NCBI RefSeq assembly: GCF_002564105.1
Contig: NZ_PDBX01000001.1
Coordinates: 1,550,001 to 1,614,000, forward strand
Reading direction: 5' to 3'
DNA length: 64,000 bases
Source: Collimonas sp. PA-H2
Lineage (GTDB): Bacteria > Pseudomonadota > Gammaproteobacteria > Burkholderiales > Burkholderiaceae_D
Shown here: piece by piece, positions 23,977 to 31,951 of the stretch
Position numbering within the stretch: the first letter of the stretch is position 1
Layout of the letters: each line of letters begins with the position of its first letter
Notes under the pieces: generated by a model
The model's database searches: none
Told to the model about the DNA's origin: nothing
The model's input: only the letters and a program-made list of their open reading frames with translations
Made by a program: the position numbers and the translations under genes

Positions 23977-26009
23977 ACGACAAATCTTTCTTCTGGCGGC
24001 TGGTGCGCTACTACGGCTGGTACACCGCCGGTTTCATCGCCTTGCTGGTGGTGCTGGCGATCCTGGAACAGGAAGGCTTGCCGCGCACCTGGATCGGCTA
24101 TATGTTCATGTTTGCCACCGTGGTGCTGTATGCCGGCATCGGCATCATGAGCCGCACCTCCGACGTCTCCGAATATTATGTAGCGGGACAGCGCGTGCCG
24201 GGGCTGTTTAACGGCATGGCCACTGCCGCTGACTGGATCTCCGCCGCTACCTTTATCAGCTTGGCCGGCGGCCTCTACTTGCAAGGCTTCGAAGGCCTCG
24301 CCTACATCATCGGCTGGACCGGCGGCTACTGCCTGGTAGCGCTGTTGATCGCCCCTTATCTGCGCAAGTTCGGACAATACACCATTCCGGATTTCCTGGC
24401 GGCGCGCTACCGCGGCCGCACCAGCAGCGATCCGGTGCGCATCCTGGCCGTCATCGCCACCGTGCTGATTTCCTTCATTTATGTGGTGGCGCAGATCTAC
24501 GGCGTCGGCCTGATCACCTCGCGCTTTACCGGCGTCGATTTCTCGGTCGGCATTTTCCTCGGACTGGCCAGCATCCTGGTCTGTTCTTTCCTGGGCGGCA
24601 TGCGGGCGATCACCTGGACCCAGGTGGCGCAGTACATCATCATCCTGTTCGCCTATCTGATCCCGGTGGTCTTGCTGTCGACGCAGCACACGCACAGCCC
24701 GTTGGCGCAGGTTTCCTACGGTACGGTGCTGACCCAGATCACCGATATCGAAAAGAAGTTCGACGCCGATCCCAAGGAAATCCAGGTGCGCGAGATCTTC
24801 AAGGCCAAGGCCAACGACTACGATGTACGCCTGCACAATCTGCCGACCTCCTGGGAGCAAGGCCGCGTAGAGGCGCAGCAGTACCTGGAAAAACTCAAGC
24901 GCAGCAACGGCTCGCTGATCGAGATCCGCGCCGCCAGCCGCGCCCTCAGCAACTATCCGAAAACCCCCGAGGAAGCCGAACGCACCTGGCAGCAGGAGAA
25001 AGCCGGCTACCTGGCGCGCGCCGAACCGCCGATTCCGCAAGCCACGCCATTTGCCGCGGCCAGCCCTGAAGCCTCGGACATCAAGCGCAACAATTTCCTG
25101 GCCCTGGTGTTTTGCCTGATGCTGGGCACCGCCGCGCTGCCGCATATCCTGATGCGCTACTACACCACGCCGTCGGTGCATGAAACCCGAAAATCGGTAT
25201 TCTGGACCTTGTTTTTCATCCTGCTAATCTATCTGACGGTGCCGGCGCTGGCGGTGCTGGTAAAGTACTATATCTACACGTCGCTGGTCGGTTCCGACTA
25301 TGCGCACCTGCCGGAATGGATCTCGTACTGGGCCAATATCGACAAGCTCCATCCGCTGGTCAGCATCACCGACGTCAACCACGACGGCATCGTGCAGCTG
25401 TCGGAAATCGTGCTGGACGGCGACATCATCGTGCTGGCGACGCCGGAGATCGCCAAACTGCCCTACTACATCTCCGGCCTGGTCGCCGCCGGCGGCCTGG
25501 CGGCAGCGCTGTCGACCGCGGACGGCTTGCTGCTGACGATTTCCAACGCCCTCTCGCACGACGTCTACTACAAGATGATCGACCCACACGCCTCCAACGC
25601 CAAGCGCGTCACGGTGTCCAAATTGCTGCTGCTGGTGGTGGCGCTGCTGGCGGCCTACACGGCGTCGCTGAAACCCGGCGACATCCTGTCGATGGTAGGC
25701 GCAGCGTTTTCGCTGGCAGCTTCCGCCCTGTTCCCGGTACTGGCGCTAGGCGTATTCTGGAAGCGCGGCAACCAGGAAGGCGCCATGGCCGCCATCGTGG
25801 TCGGCTTCGTCACCTGCGTGTACTACATGCTGCACACCTATCCGTCGCTAGGCGGCTCCGCCAGCGGCCAGTGGTTCCACATCGCGCCGATGGCAGCGGG
25901 CATCTTCGGCGTGCCGGCTGGCTTGCTGGCATTGATCGTGGTCAGCCTGCTGACGCCGCCGCCCGATCCGCGCGCAGTCTCGCTGGTGCAGCAGATTCGC
26001 GCGCCCTAG
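23973..26009 (+). CDS. Sodium:solute symporter, VC_2705 / ActP-like
   Basis: A 678-residue membrane protein of the SSS family with about 13 transmembrane segments. Family motifs include SEYYVAGQRVPGLFNGMATAADWISAATF, GLAYIIGWTGGYCLVALL and LMLGTAALPHILMRYYT. A hydrophilic insertion of about 120 residues (about 255-365) breaks the middle, as in the VC_2705-type symporters that pair with DUF4212. Related proteins import acetate, propionate or pyruvate with Na+ or H+. Control by the upstream two-component system is likely from gene order. The exact substrate is not deducible. Confidence 0.9.
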   Translation: MNDKSFFWRLVRYYGWYTAGFIALLVVLAILEQEGLPRTWIGYMFMFATVVLYAGIGIMSRTSDVSEYYVAGQRVPGLFNGMATAADWISAATFISLAGGLYLQGFEGLAYIIGWTGGYCLVALLIAPYLRKFGQYTIPDFLAARYRGRTSSDPVRILAVIATVLISFIYVVAQIYGVGLITSRFTGVDFSVGIFLGLASILVCSFLGGMRAITWTQVAQYIIILFAYLIPVVLLSTQHTHSPLAQVSYGTVLTQITDIEKKFDADPKEIQVREIFKAKANDYDVRLHNLPTSWEQGRVEAQQYLEKLKRSNGSLIEIRAASRALSNYPKTPEEAERTWQQEKAGYLARAEPPIPQATPFAAASPEASDIKRNNFLALVFCLMLGTAALPHILMRYYTTPSVHETRKSVFWTLFFILLIYLTVPALAVLVKYYIYTSLVGSDYAHLPEWISYWANIDKLHPLVSITDVNHDGIVQLSEIVLDGDIIVLATPEIAKLPYYISGLVAAGGLAAALSTADGLLLTISNALSHDVYYKMIDPHASNAKRVTVSKLLLLVVALLAAYTASLKPGDILSMVGAAFSLAASALFPVLALGVFWKRGNQEGAMAAIVVGFVTCVYYMLHTYPSLGGSASGQWFHIAPMAAGIFGVPAGLLALIVVSLLTPPPDPRAVSLVQQIRAP

Positions 26010-26023
26010 GACCACATCGTTTC

Positions 26024-27163
26024 CTACCTGACGATGGCGATCTGGTTGCGTGCGCCTGATTTATATGTGAATAACGTCAGCGCGCCCTCCTTGATATCGC
26101 CTTTGGCATCAAAAGCGATCGGGCCGGTTATGCCGTGATAATTAATGCTGGCCAAGGCAGGGAGGTATTTCGCGGGAACAACGGAGTCCGCCTTTTGCAT
26201 GGCTGCGGCCATAACCTGGACAGAGTCATAGACGTACGGTGCGTAGAGCTGCACTTCTACATTAAATTTCTTTTTGAATGCGGCCTTAAAGGTTTCCAGG
26301 TTTTTCTTGCCTGCTTCCACAATGCCACCAGCCTCGGCGCAGATAATGCGGTTGTCGCCCAGTGCATCGCCGGCCAAGCGCGGTAGCGCGCTTGAGCAAA
26401 TGCCGTCTCCTCCCATGAAGACGGCATTGACGCCCAGTTGTTTCATCTGGCGCAGCATGGGCCCGGCAACGGCATCCATTCCACCGAAGAACACCAGATC
26501 CGGCTTGCGGGCCTTGATCGAGGTCAGGATGGCGCTGAAGTCGGTTGCCTTGTCGTTGGTGAACTGCGTCGCCACTATGCTGGCGCCGCCCTTTTTGACG
26601 CTTTTGATGAACTCTTCCGCCACACCCTGACCGTAGGCGGTACGGTCATCGATCACGGCGATATTCTTGGCTTGTAATGCTTCGACGGCATAACGACCTA
26701 AAGCGCCGCCTAGCTGGCTATCGTTGGCGACCAGGCGGAACGTGGTATCGAAACCTTGCTGTGTATATTTCGGGTTGGTTGCAGACGGCGAAATTTGCGG
26801 GATACCCGCTTCGTAGTAGATCTTTGAAGCAGGGATGGTCGTACCCGAGTTAAGGTGACCGATCACGCCGTTGACTTTGGCGTCAACCAGCTTTTGCGCC
26901 GCCGCGGTGCCATGCTTGGGATCGCCTTCATCGTCTTCCGCCGCCAATGCGAATGTGATTTTCTTGCCGTCGATGCGGATCCCTTTGGCGTTCAGTTCAT
27001 CAATCGCCATGCGGGCGCCAAGCTCATTATCCTTGCCTACATGCGCCAATGCCCCGGTGAGCGGGCCAACGTGTCCGATCCTGACGATCTGTTCCTGATC
27101 AGACGCACTGCTTGTTGCGGAAATGGCGAGAACAGCCGCCAGAAAAACTATTTTCTTTTGCAT
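26024..27163 (-). CDS. Periplasmic substrate-binding protein (LivJ/LivK-like)
   Basis: A 379-residue type I periplasmic binding protein: signal peptide at residues 1-21 (MQKKIVFLAAVLAISATSSAS), then IVRIGHVGPLTGALAHVGKDNELGARMAIDELNAKG and FDTTFRLVANDSQLGGALGRYAVE. These proteins deliver branched-chain or other amino acids, or aromatic acids, to an ABC transporter. No permease or ATPase gene is next to it, so it must share a transporter encoded elsewhere. It is the last gene of the operon with the beta-transaminase and BKACE genes and probably captures their substrate. ATG 27163 begins the signal peptide; a longer frame is not supported. Confidence 0.92.
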   Translation of the reverse strand: MQKKIVFLAAVLAISATSSASDQEQIVRIGHVGPLTGALAHVGKDNELGARMAIDELNAKGIRIDGKKITFALAAEDDEGDPKHGTAAAQKLVDAKVNGVIGHLNSGTTIPASKIYYEAGIPQISPSATNPKYTQQGFDTTFRLVANDSQLGGALGRYAVEALQAKNIAVIDDRTAYGQGVAEEFIKSVKKGGASIVATQFTNDKATDFSAILTSIKARKPDLVFFGGMDAVAGPMLRQMKQLGVNAVFMGGDGICSSALPRLAGDALGDNRIICAEAGGIVEAGKKNLETFKAAFKKKFNVEVQLYAPYVYDSVQVMAAAMQKADSVVPAKYLPALASINYHGITGPIAFDAKGDIKEGALTLFTYKSGARNQIAIVR

Positions 27164-27176
27164 AGCATGCCCCCAA

Positions 27177-28496
27177 TCAGGCAGAAAGATATTGCTTGTA
27201 GCAAACAATGAATTGTCCGATCGCATCGACCAATTTATCCAGGTCGCTATCGCTTAGCGGCAACGACATGACGATGAAGCCGCGTGAGCCGATATAAATT
27301 CCGCTTCTCAACAAATAAAAGAACAGCAATTTCTTGAAACGCGGATCTGCGCCGGCAATATCCGCTGGCGAGGAAATGGCTTGTCTGGTGAAATGGACGT
27401 TCATCGTGGTGCCGATGCCAGTAAACTGCATGGCGACAGCATGCGCGATGCAGATGCGATTGAGCCGTTCACGCAAGGCATTGCCGCGCTGAGTGAAGGC
27501 AATCGCGACCTCCGGAGTATACAGCTTGCCAATGCCGGCGATGCCGGCGGCCATAGTCACCACGTTGTTGTTGAACGTTCCCGCATGCGACACGCTCTTG
27601 CTTCTGCTCGGATCGAACTGATCCATGATGGCGCGCCTGCCGCCGAATGCGCCGAACGACATGCCGCCGCCGATATATTTTCCCAGCGTGGTGATATCGG
27701 GCGCAATACCCATGATTTCCTGCCGGCCGCCAGGAGCACAGCGCGACGTCATCACTTCGTCGAAAATCAGCACAGCACCGGAAGCATCAGCAGCAGCGCG
27801 CAAGCCTTGCAGAAATTCCTGCGTTCCTGGTATGCAACCGCCGGCGCCTAGCATCGGTTCGACCAGAATCGCGGCTATCTCGCTACCATGCTGTTTCATC
27901 AATACCTGTGCCGCGGCAAGATCGTTATACGGCGCGATAAGATAATCGTGCGGCACGTTGACCGCTGAGCTACTACCGCCGAAGTTGAGCACACCGCCGT
28001 GATAGGCGCCGTCAAACACAACGATCTTGCTACGGCCGGTGAAAATCTTGGCAGCGGCGATCGCCATCAGATTGGCTTCTGTACCCGAATTCGTGAAGCG
28101 CACCAGATCTATCGACGCAAAGCGCTCGCAGATCAGCCGAGCGAGCGCCGCTTCGTAGGTATTGTGTCCGCTCAGGTTGATGCCGCCATCAAGCGCTTCG
28201 ATAATCGCCTGAACAATCACTGGATGCGAATGGCCGTAGATTCCTGCGCTGTATTCAGCGATGAAATCGATGTACTCGTGTCCGTCGACATCTGTGAGTC
28301 TGGCATTGCGTCCGCTCGCCATCACCAGCGGGAAAGGAAGGGAATACAGTATCGAGCGGGTATTTCCTCCTGGCATAACCTGTTCAGCCTTGGCAATGCG
28401 CGCGCTGCTTTCGGGATTCGCGCTAACGAATTCGGCTTGCGCAGCGTTCAGCATGTCATCCAGCGCCAGGCCGGCGCTTGCTTTTTTTAATGTCAT
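27177..28496 (-). CDS. Class III aminotransferase, beta-phenylalanine transaminase (VpAT)-like
   Basis: A 439-residue PLP enzyme of the glutamate-semialdehyde-aminomutase-like branch: Schiff-base Lys273 (TTLGKYIGGGMSFGAFGG), cofactor Asp246 (FDEVMTSR), SGTEANL phosphate cup, HAGTFNNNV. The pattern follows Variovorax paradoxus beta-phenylalanine aminotransferase closely, including FIAEYSAGIYGHS, MQFTGIG and Arg47 in GGNTRSILY, the position of the VpAT carboxylate-binding Arg41. Such enzymes convert beta-amino acids to beta-keto acids. The BKACE and thioesterase genes lie upstream in the same operon. A GSAM-like aminomutase role is less likely from context. Confidence 0.88.
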   Translation of the reverse strand: MTLKKASAGLALDDMLNAAQAEFVSANPESSARIAKAEQVMPGGNTRSILYSLPFPLVMASGRNARLTDVDGHEYIDFIAEYSAGIYGHSHPVIVQAIIEALDGGINLSGHNTYEAALARLICERFASIDLVRFTNSGTEANLMAIAAAKIFTGRSKIVVFDGAYHGGVLNFGGSSSAVNVPHDYLIAPYNDLAAAQVLMKQHGSEIAAILVEPMLGAGGCIPGTQEFLQGLRAAADASGAVLIFDEVMTSRCAPGGRQEIMGIAPDITTLGKYIGGGMSFGAFGGRRAIMDQFDPSRSKSVSHAGTFNNNVVTMAAGIAGIGKLYTPEVAIAFTQRGNALRERLNRICIAHAVAMQFTGIGTTMNVHFTRQAISSPADIAGADPRFKKLLFFYLLRSGIYIGSRGFIVMSLPLSDSDLDKLVDAIGQFIVCYKQYLSA

Positions 28497-28530
28497 GAGT
28501 TCCTTACTCCTTAAAAAATGCGCGTATCGC

Positions 28531-29451
28531 TCATACCGAGAATTCCGGGCGCACTGTGCTGTCTGAGCGCGGCAACCCCATCAGCTGCCGAGCCTCCGCC
28601 GGAGTCGCGACGTCGTAATCCATTTCTCTTAGCAAGCGCACGGCGCGTTCGACGAGCTCGACGTTCGTGGCAAGCTGTCCGTGACGGTAATACAGGTTAT
28701 CTTCCAACCCTACCCTGATCATGGCGCCGCCCAGCAGCAAGGCGTTGATGCCGGCGGGCAGCTGGGCAGGGCCAATTCCGCTGACGCAGAACATGCTTTC
28801 CTGCGGCAGCATATCAACCATGTATTGCAGTGTCTTGGGCGTATAAGGCATGGCGTTCTGAAAACCGCGATGCGCGTTAAGCACCATATTGATGATATAA
28901 GGCGGCTGGTCGAAACCTTGCTCGATGAGATGCGCTACGTCCTGAATGATATGAGCGGGATTGAAGACCTCCCATTCTGGCTTGATACCGCGTTCTTTCA
29001 TGGTAGCCGCCAGCTGGCGGCAGCGCGAAGGCGGGGTATTCAAGAGCACTTCCGCAGCGTTGAAAGTTGCGTTCATGGTGCATGCGTCCAGTGTGCACAT
29101 CTCGGCGCCGGCATCCATGCCTTTGATCCGTTCCGACCAGGCGGTATCGAAAAGCCCGTCTTCAAGCGGCTTGATCATGTCGCCATGGATGCCGCCGCCG
29201 GTCGAATTGTTAATGACGATGTTGCATTTTGAGCGAATGCGCGCATTGATATCGCGGTAGATCCCCGCGTTGCAGGTGGCTTCGTCGTTTGGTAATCGGG
29301 CGTGGATAGCTGCCACGCTTGCACCAGCGTTATAGCAGTCGTAGACGTCGCGGGCAATCTCTTCTGGCTGGGTCGGCAGTCGCGGATTTTGCGATTTGAA
29401 TGCCATGCCGCCGGTAGGCGCCACAAGAACGATTATTTTCTGATTTGCCAT
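28531..29451 (-). CDS. BKACE-family beta-keto acid cleavage enzyme
   Basis: A 306-residue TIM-barrel protein of the DUF849 / 3-keto-5-aminohexanoate cleavage (Kce, BKACE) family: IIVLVAPTGG start, INNSTGGG, YIINMVLNAHRG, SGIGPAQLPAG and IRVGLEDNLYY. These zinc enzymes react a beta-keto acid with acetyl-CoA, giving acetoacetate and a new acyl-CoA. The usual metal-binding HxH of the family (HIHxR) reads AIHAR here, so the first His appears to be Ala. ATG 29451 has a GGAG site 9 bases upstream. It lies between the transaminase and thioesterase genes, as expected for beta-amino acid breakdown. Confidence 0.88.
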   Translation of the reverse strand: MANQKIIVLVAPTGGMAFKSQNPRLPTQPEEIARDVYDCYNAGASVAAIHARLPNDEATCNAGIYRDINARIRSKCNIVINNSTGGGIHGDMIKPLEDGLFDTAWSERIKGMDAGAEMCTLDACTMNATFNAAEVLLNTPPSRCRQLAATMKERGIKPEWEVFNPAHIIQDVAHLIEQGFDQPPYIINMVLNAHRGFQNAMPYTPKTLQYMVDMLPQESMFCVSGIGPAQLPAGINALLLGGAMIRVGLEDNLYYRHGQLATNVELVERAVRLLREMDYDVATPAEARQLMGLPRSDSTVRPEFSV

Positions 29452-29551
29452 GCTCAAGGTCTCCTGGTATGAATTGGAAAAAATTACATGTTGTGACATG
29501 CGATTGGAAATAGAAGCAATCAATCGCGATCGGAGTTGGCCGACTCTGCTG

Positions 29552-29974
29552 CTACTCGCTCACGAATGGCGTCATGCGAAAAATATAGTCTTCCGGCAGT
29601 GGCATCGGTCGCATTGTTTCGAGCGAGATCAGCACCACAGTCTGTGTCGCCGCAATCCGCTTTTTGCCGAGATGGCTCGCGGATAGCTTGACGCGCAGTG
29701 AACTTTCTCCGAGTCTGGCGACGTTCAGCTGCATTGTCAGTACGTCGCCAAGTCTGCTCGGCGCAAGAAAATCACACTCCAGGCGCACCGTAGGAATCCC
29801 TTTCCGATGGATGGCTATCATCTCGGAGTAGGAAATATTGAGTCCGTCATTGAACCAGTCTTCGATCAGCTCGTGGAACAGCACAAAGTACTGCGGATAG
29901 AACACGATCCCAGCCGGATCGCAGTGGTGAAAGCGAATCTCCTTGAGGCAGGTATAAGCAGTAGCAGCAGTCAT
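29552..29974 (-). CDS. Hotdog-fold acyl-CoA thioesterase (4-hydroxybenzoyl-CoA thioesterase-like)
   Basis: A 140-residue single hotdog domain. The family signature HHCDPAGIVFYPQYFVLFHELIEDW (residues about 16-40) carries the catalytic Asp of the 4-hydroxybenzoyl-CoA thioesterase group. It hydrolyses acyl-CoA to the free acid and CoA. ATG 29974 has a GGAG site; an upstream in-frame start adds 26 non-family residues. It is the first gene of the minus-strand operon, divergent from the IclR gene. In context it could release the acid part of the acyl-CoA made by the BKACE enzyme; the substrate is inferred. Confidence 0.85.
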   Translation of the reverse strand: MTAATAYTCLKEIRFHHCDPAGIVFYPQYFVLFHELIEDWFNDGLNISYSEMIAIHRKGIPTVRLECDFLAPSRLGDVLTMQLNVARLGESSLRVKLSASHLGKKRIAATQTVVLISLETMRPMPLPEDYIFRMTPFVSE

Positions 29975-30094
29975 GCAGATGGTCTCCAAGTCTTGAATGC
30001 AAATGTACGCCGGCCAATTGATAGCAGCGGTCGTCGTCACAGCTTGCATCAAGTGTATGAATCGCTGTTGCAGGCTGCAATGAGTGATGTCTTA

Positions 30095-30117
30095 AAAATT
30101 CCGCCACGCGGAATTTT
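30095..30117. promoter_or_regulatory. IclR-type operator candidate
   Basis: AAAATTCCGC (30095-30104) and GCGGAATTTT (30108-30117) form a perfect 10-bp inverted repeat with a 3-base spacer, midway between the divergent thioesterase and IclR genes. IclR-family repressors bind short palindromes rich in GGAA/TTCC. The position 45 bases before the IclR start fits control of both directions. Confidence 0.65.
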
Positions 30118-30161
30118 CTGCTATCTTCGGCCCCAGCAACGTTTCTTATTGAAGGAGGAGC

Positions 30162-31004
30162 ATGCCGATGAAAATGTCCGGGAACCCTGGTGCAACGAAG
30201 CAACGGGCGCCGTCCCAAAGCCGCGCCACAGGCACCAAAAACGTACGCAGCGTGGAACGGGCGGCAAAACTTCTGAGCGCACTGGCGATCGGTCAGGATC
30301 ACGGGCGGCGTCTGGTGGATATTGCCGAGGAGCTTGGCTTGCCGGCGCCGTCTGTTCATCGTCTCCTGAAGGAAATGATTGAGCAAGGCTTGGCAGAAAA
30401 ACCCGCGCACGGCCACCGCTATTTCCTGGGACAGGAGGTGTTTTTCTTAGGCTTGGCGCGGCGTAACCGCTTTCCGCTGAAAGCGGCGGCGTCACCCTAT
30501 CTGGATGAGCTGGCCAGCGCACTTGGCGAAACGGTTTTTCTCACCCAGCGCAACCGGCGCGACTCGATATGCATCGATCGCCAGATCGGAACGCATCCGG
30601 TGAAGATCCTCTACGTGGAAATCGGGAATAGAAGGCCCTTGGGCGCCAGCGTAGGAGGCATCGCGCTGATGCGCACCATGGCGGAGGACGAAATCGAAGC
30701 CATCCTCTTGCGCAATCAAGGGCGATATGAGCGTTTCGGATGCAGCTCCAAGGAGGTGCTTGATCGTATCTTGCGCTGCCAAAGCTGCGGATATGCCGAT
30801 CTGAACATTGAATTGGAGAACACAGGCTATCGCGGCATCGCGGTCCCTATTGTTACCGCTCAACAGGAGACAATCGGCGCTATAGGACTAGGCGCGCTCG
30901 CCAGCCGCATGGACAACAAAACCGTTGCACACCACCTCATCGAGATGCAAAAACGAGCCAGCATGATCGTAAGGGATATGACAGATGCGCTCTCTTTACC
31001 GTAA
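30162..31004 (+). CDS. IclR-family transcriptional regulator
   Basis: A 280-residue IclR protein: N-terminal winged helix-turn-helix (about 25-90, VRSVERAAKLLSAL, LVDIAEELGLPAPSVHRLLKEMIEQGLAEK) and C-terminal effector domain (about 100-275, ETVFLTQRNRRDSICIDR, RRPLGASVGGIALMRTM, YRGIAVPIV). A strong GAAGGAGGAG site precedes the ATG. It is divergent from the thioesterase-BKACE-transaminase-binding protein operon, which it probably controls through the palindrome at 30095-30117. The effector is unknown. Confidence 0.95.
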   Translation: MPMKMSGNPGATKQRAPSQSRATGTKNVRSVERAAKLLSALAIGQDHGRRLVDIAEELGLPAPSVHRLLKEMIEQGLAEKPAHGHRYFLGQEVFFLGLARRNRFPLKAAASPYLDELASALGETVFLTQRNRRDSICIDRQIGTHPVKILYVEIGNRRPLGASVGGIALMRTMAEDEIEAILLRNQGRYERFGCSSKEVLDRILRCQSCGYADLNIELENTGYRGIAVPIVTAQQETIGAIGLGALASRMDNKTVAHHLIEMQKRASMIVRDMTDALSLP

Positions 31005-31018
31005 CGGCCAGACCCGCG

Positions 31019-31951
31019 TCATACCGCGAAACCAAACCCCGGCGCTTCGTGCGCCGGCATGACCGTGACGGCTACATCCATGGTTTGCTGGCCGCCGCCG
31101 ATCAATACTCCACGCAAGGGCGAGACATCGAGAAAGTCGCGTCCCCAACCCAAAGTAATATGGCTGGTGTCCGGGAAAATACCATTGGTAGGATCAGCAT
31201 CGATCCAGCTGCTGGCCTGACCGTCGACGCCAGGACAATACACCGACACCCAGGCATGCGAAGCATCCGCCCCGATCAAGCGCGGCTGTCCCGGCGGCGG
31301 CTCAGTCAACAGATAACCGCTGACATAACGCGCCGCCAGCCCCAGCGAACGCAGACAAGACAACATGAAATGCGCAAAATCCTGGCACACCCCGCGTCGG
31401 GTAGCAAACACCTCAGTCACCGGCGTAGAAACCGTAGTAGCCAGAGGATCGAAAGTAAATTCGCGAAAAATCCGCGTCATCAAAGCCTGGATACCATCCA
31501 GCAAAGACTGCCCCGGCGTAAACGACTCCATCGCATAAGCCAGGAACTCGCGCTTGATACGCACATGCGCCGATTCAAACAGATAACGCGTCGCCTCCAG
31601 GTCGTCTGGTAATAAAAACTGCCCAGCCTGATACGACAGCTTGCTGCGCGCCAGCTCCCACGGCGGCGTCGGCGGCGACAACTGCCGCTGGGTCAAAGTC
31701 ACCCAGGAATCGGCGATGGCGCGCAGATCGGTATGATCGCTCTCCAGCGAAAACGACTGCATCGGATTGCCGAAACTATCCAGCAGCAAGCGCAGGTTTT
31801 GCGGCTCGGGAATAATCGCTATGCCGTGCGAAGTGCAGGTCTGCCACGGCAGCGAACGCGGCGTCAGGCGCAGCATCTGATGCGACAGCCGCACCGGCTG
31901 CGAGTAGGCATAATGCGTATCGTGACGGATGTGGTAAACGTATTCACTCAT
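31019..31951 (-). CDS. Transglutaminase-like protein (set 1, last gene)
   Basis: A 310-residue protein of the transglutaminase-like cysteine protease superfamily: an N-terminal beta domain (YVYHIRHDTHYAYSQPVRLSHQMLRLTPR), then the catalytic triad Cys189 (RRGVCQDFAHF), His232 (ASHAWVSVY) and Asp253 (WIDADPTNG). These proteins probably cleave or form amide bonds in peptides. Its ATG overlaps the stop of the ATP-grasp/alpha-E fusion gene by one base (TGATG), so both are made together. Part of the DUF2126 / ATP-grasp-alpha-E / transglutaminase set. Confidence 0.92.
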   Translation of the reverse strand: MSEYVYHIRHDTHYAYSQPVRLSHQMLRLTPRSLPWQTCTSHGIAIIPEPQNLRLLLDSFGNPMQSFSLESDHTDLRAIADSWVTLTQRQLSPPTPPWELARSKLSYQAGQFLLPDDLEATRYLFESAHVRIKREFLAYAMESFTPGQSLLDGIQALMTRIFREFTFDPLATTVSTPVTEVFATRRGVCQDFAHFMLSCLRSLGLAARYVSGYLLTEPPPGQPRLIGADASHAWVSVYCPGVDGQASSWIDADPTNGIFPDTSHITLGWGRDFLDVSPLRGVLIGGGQQTMDVAVTVMPAHEAPGFGFAV

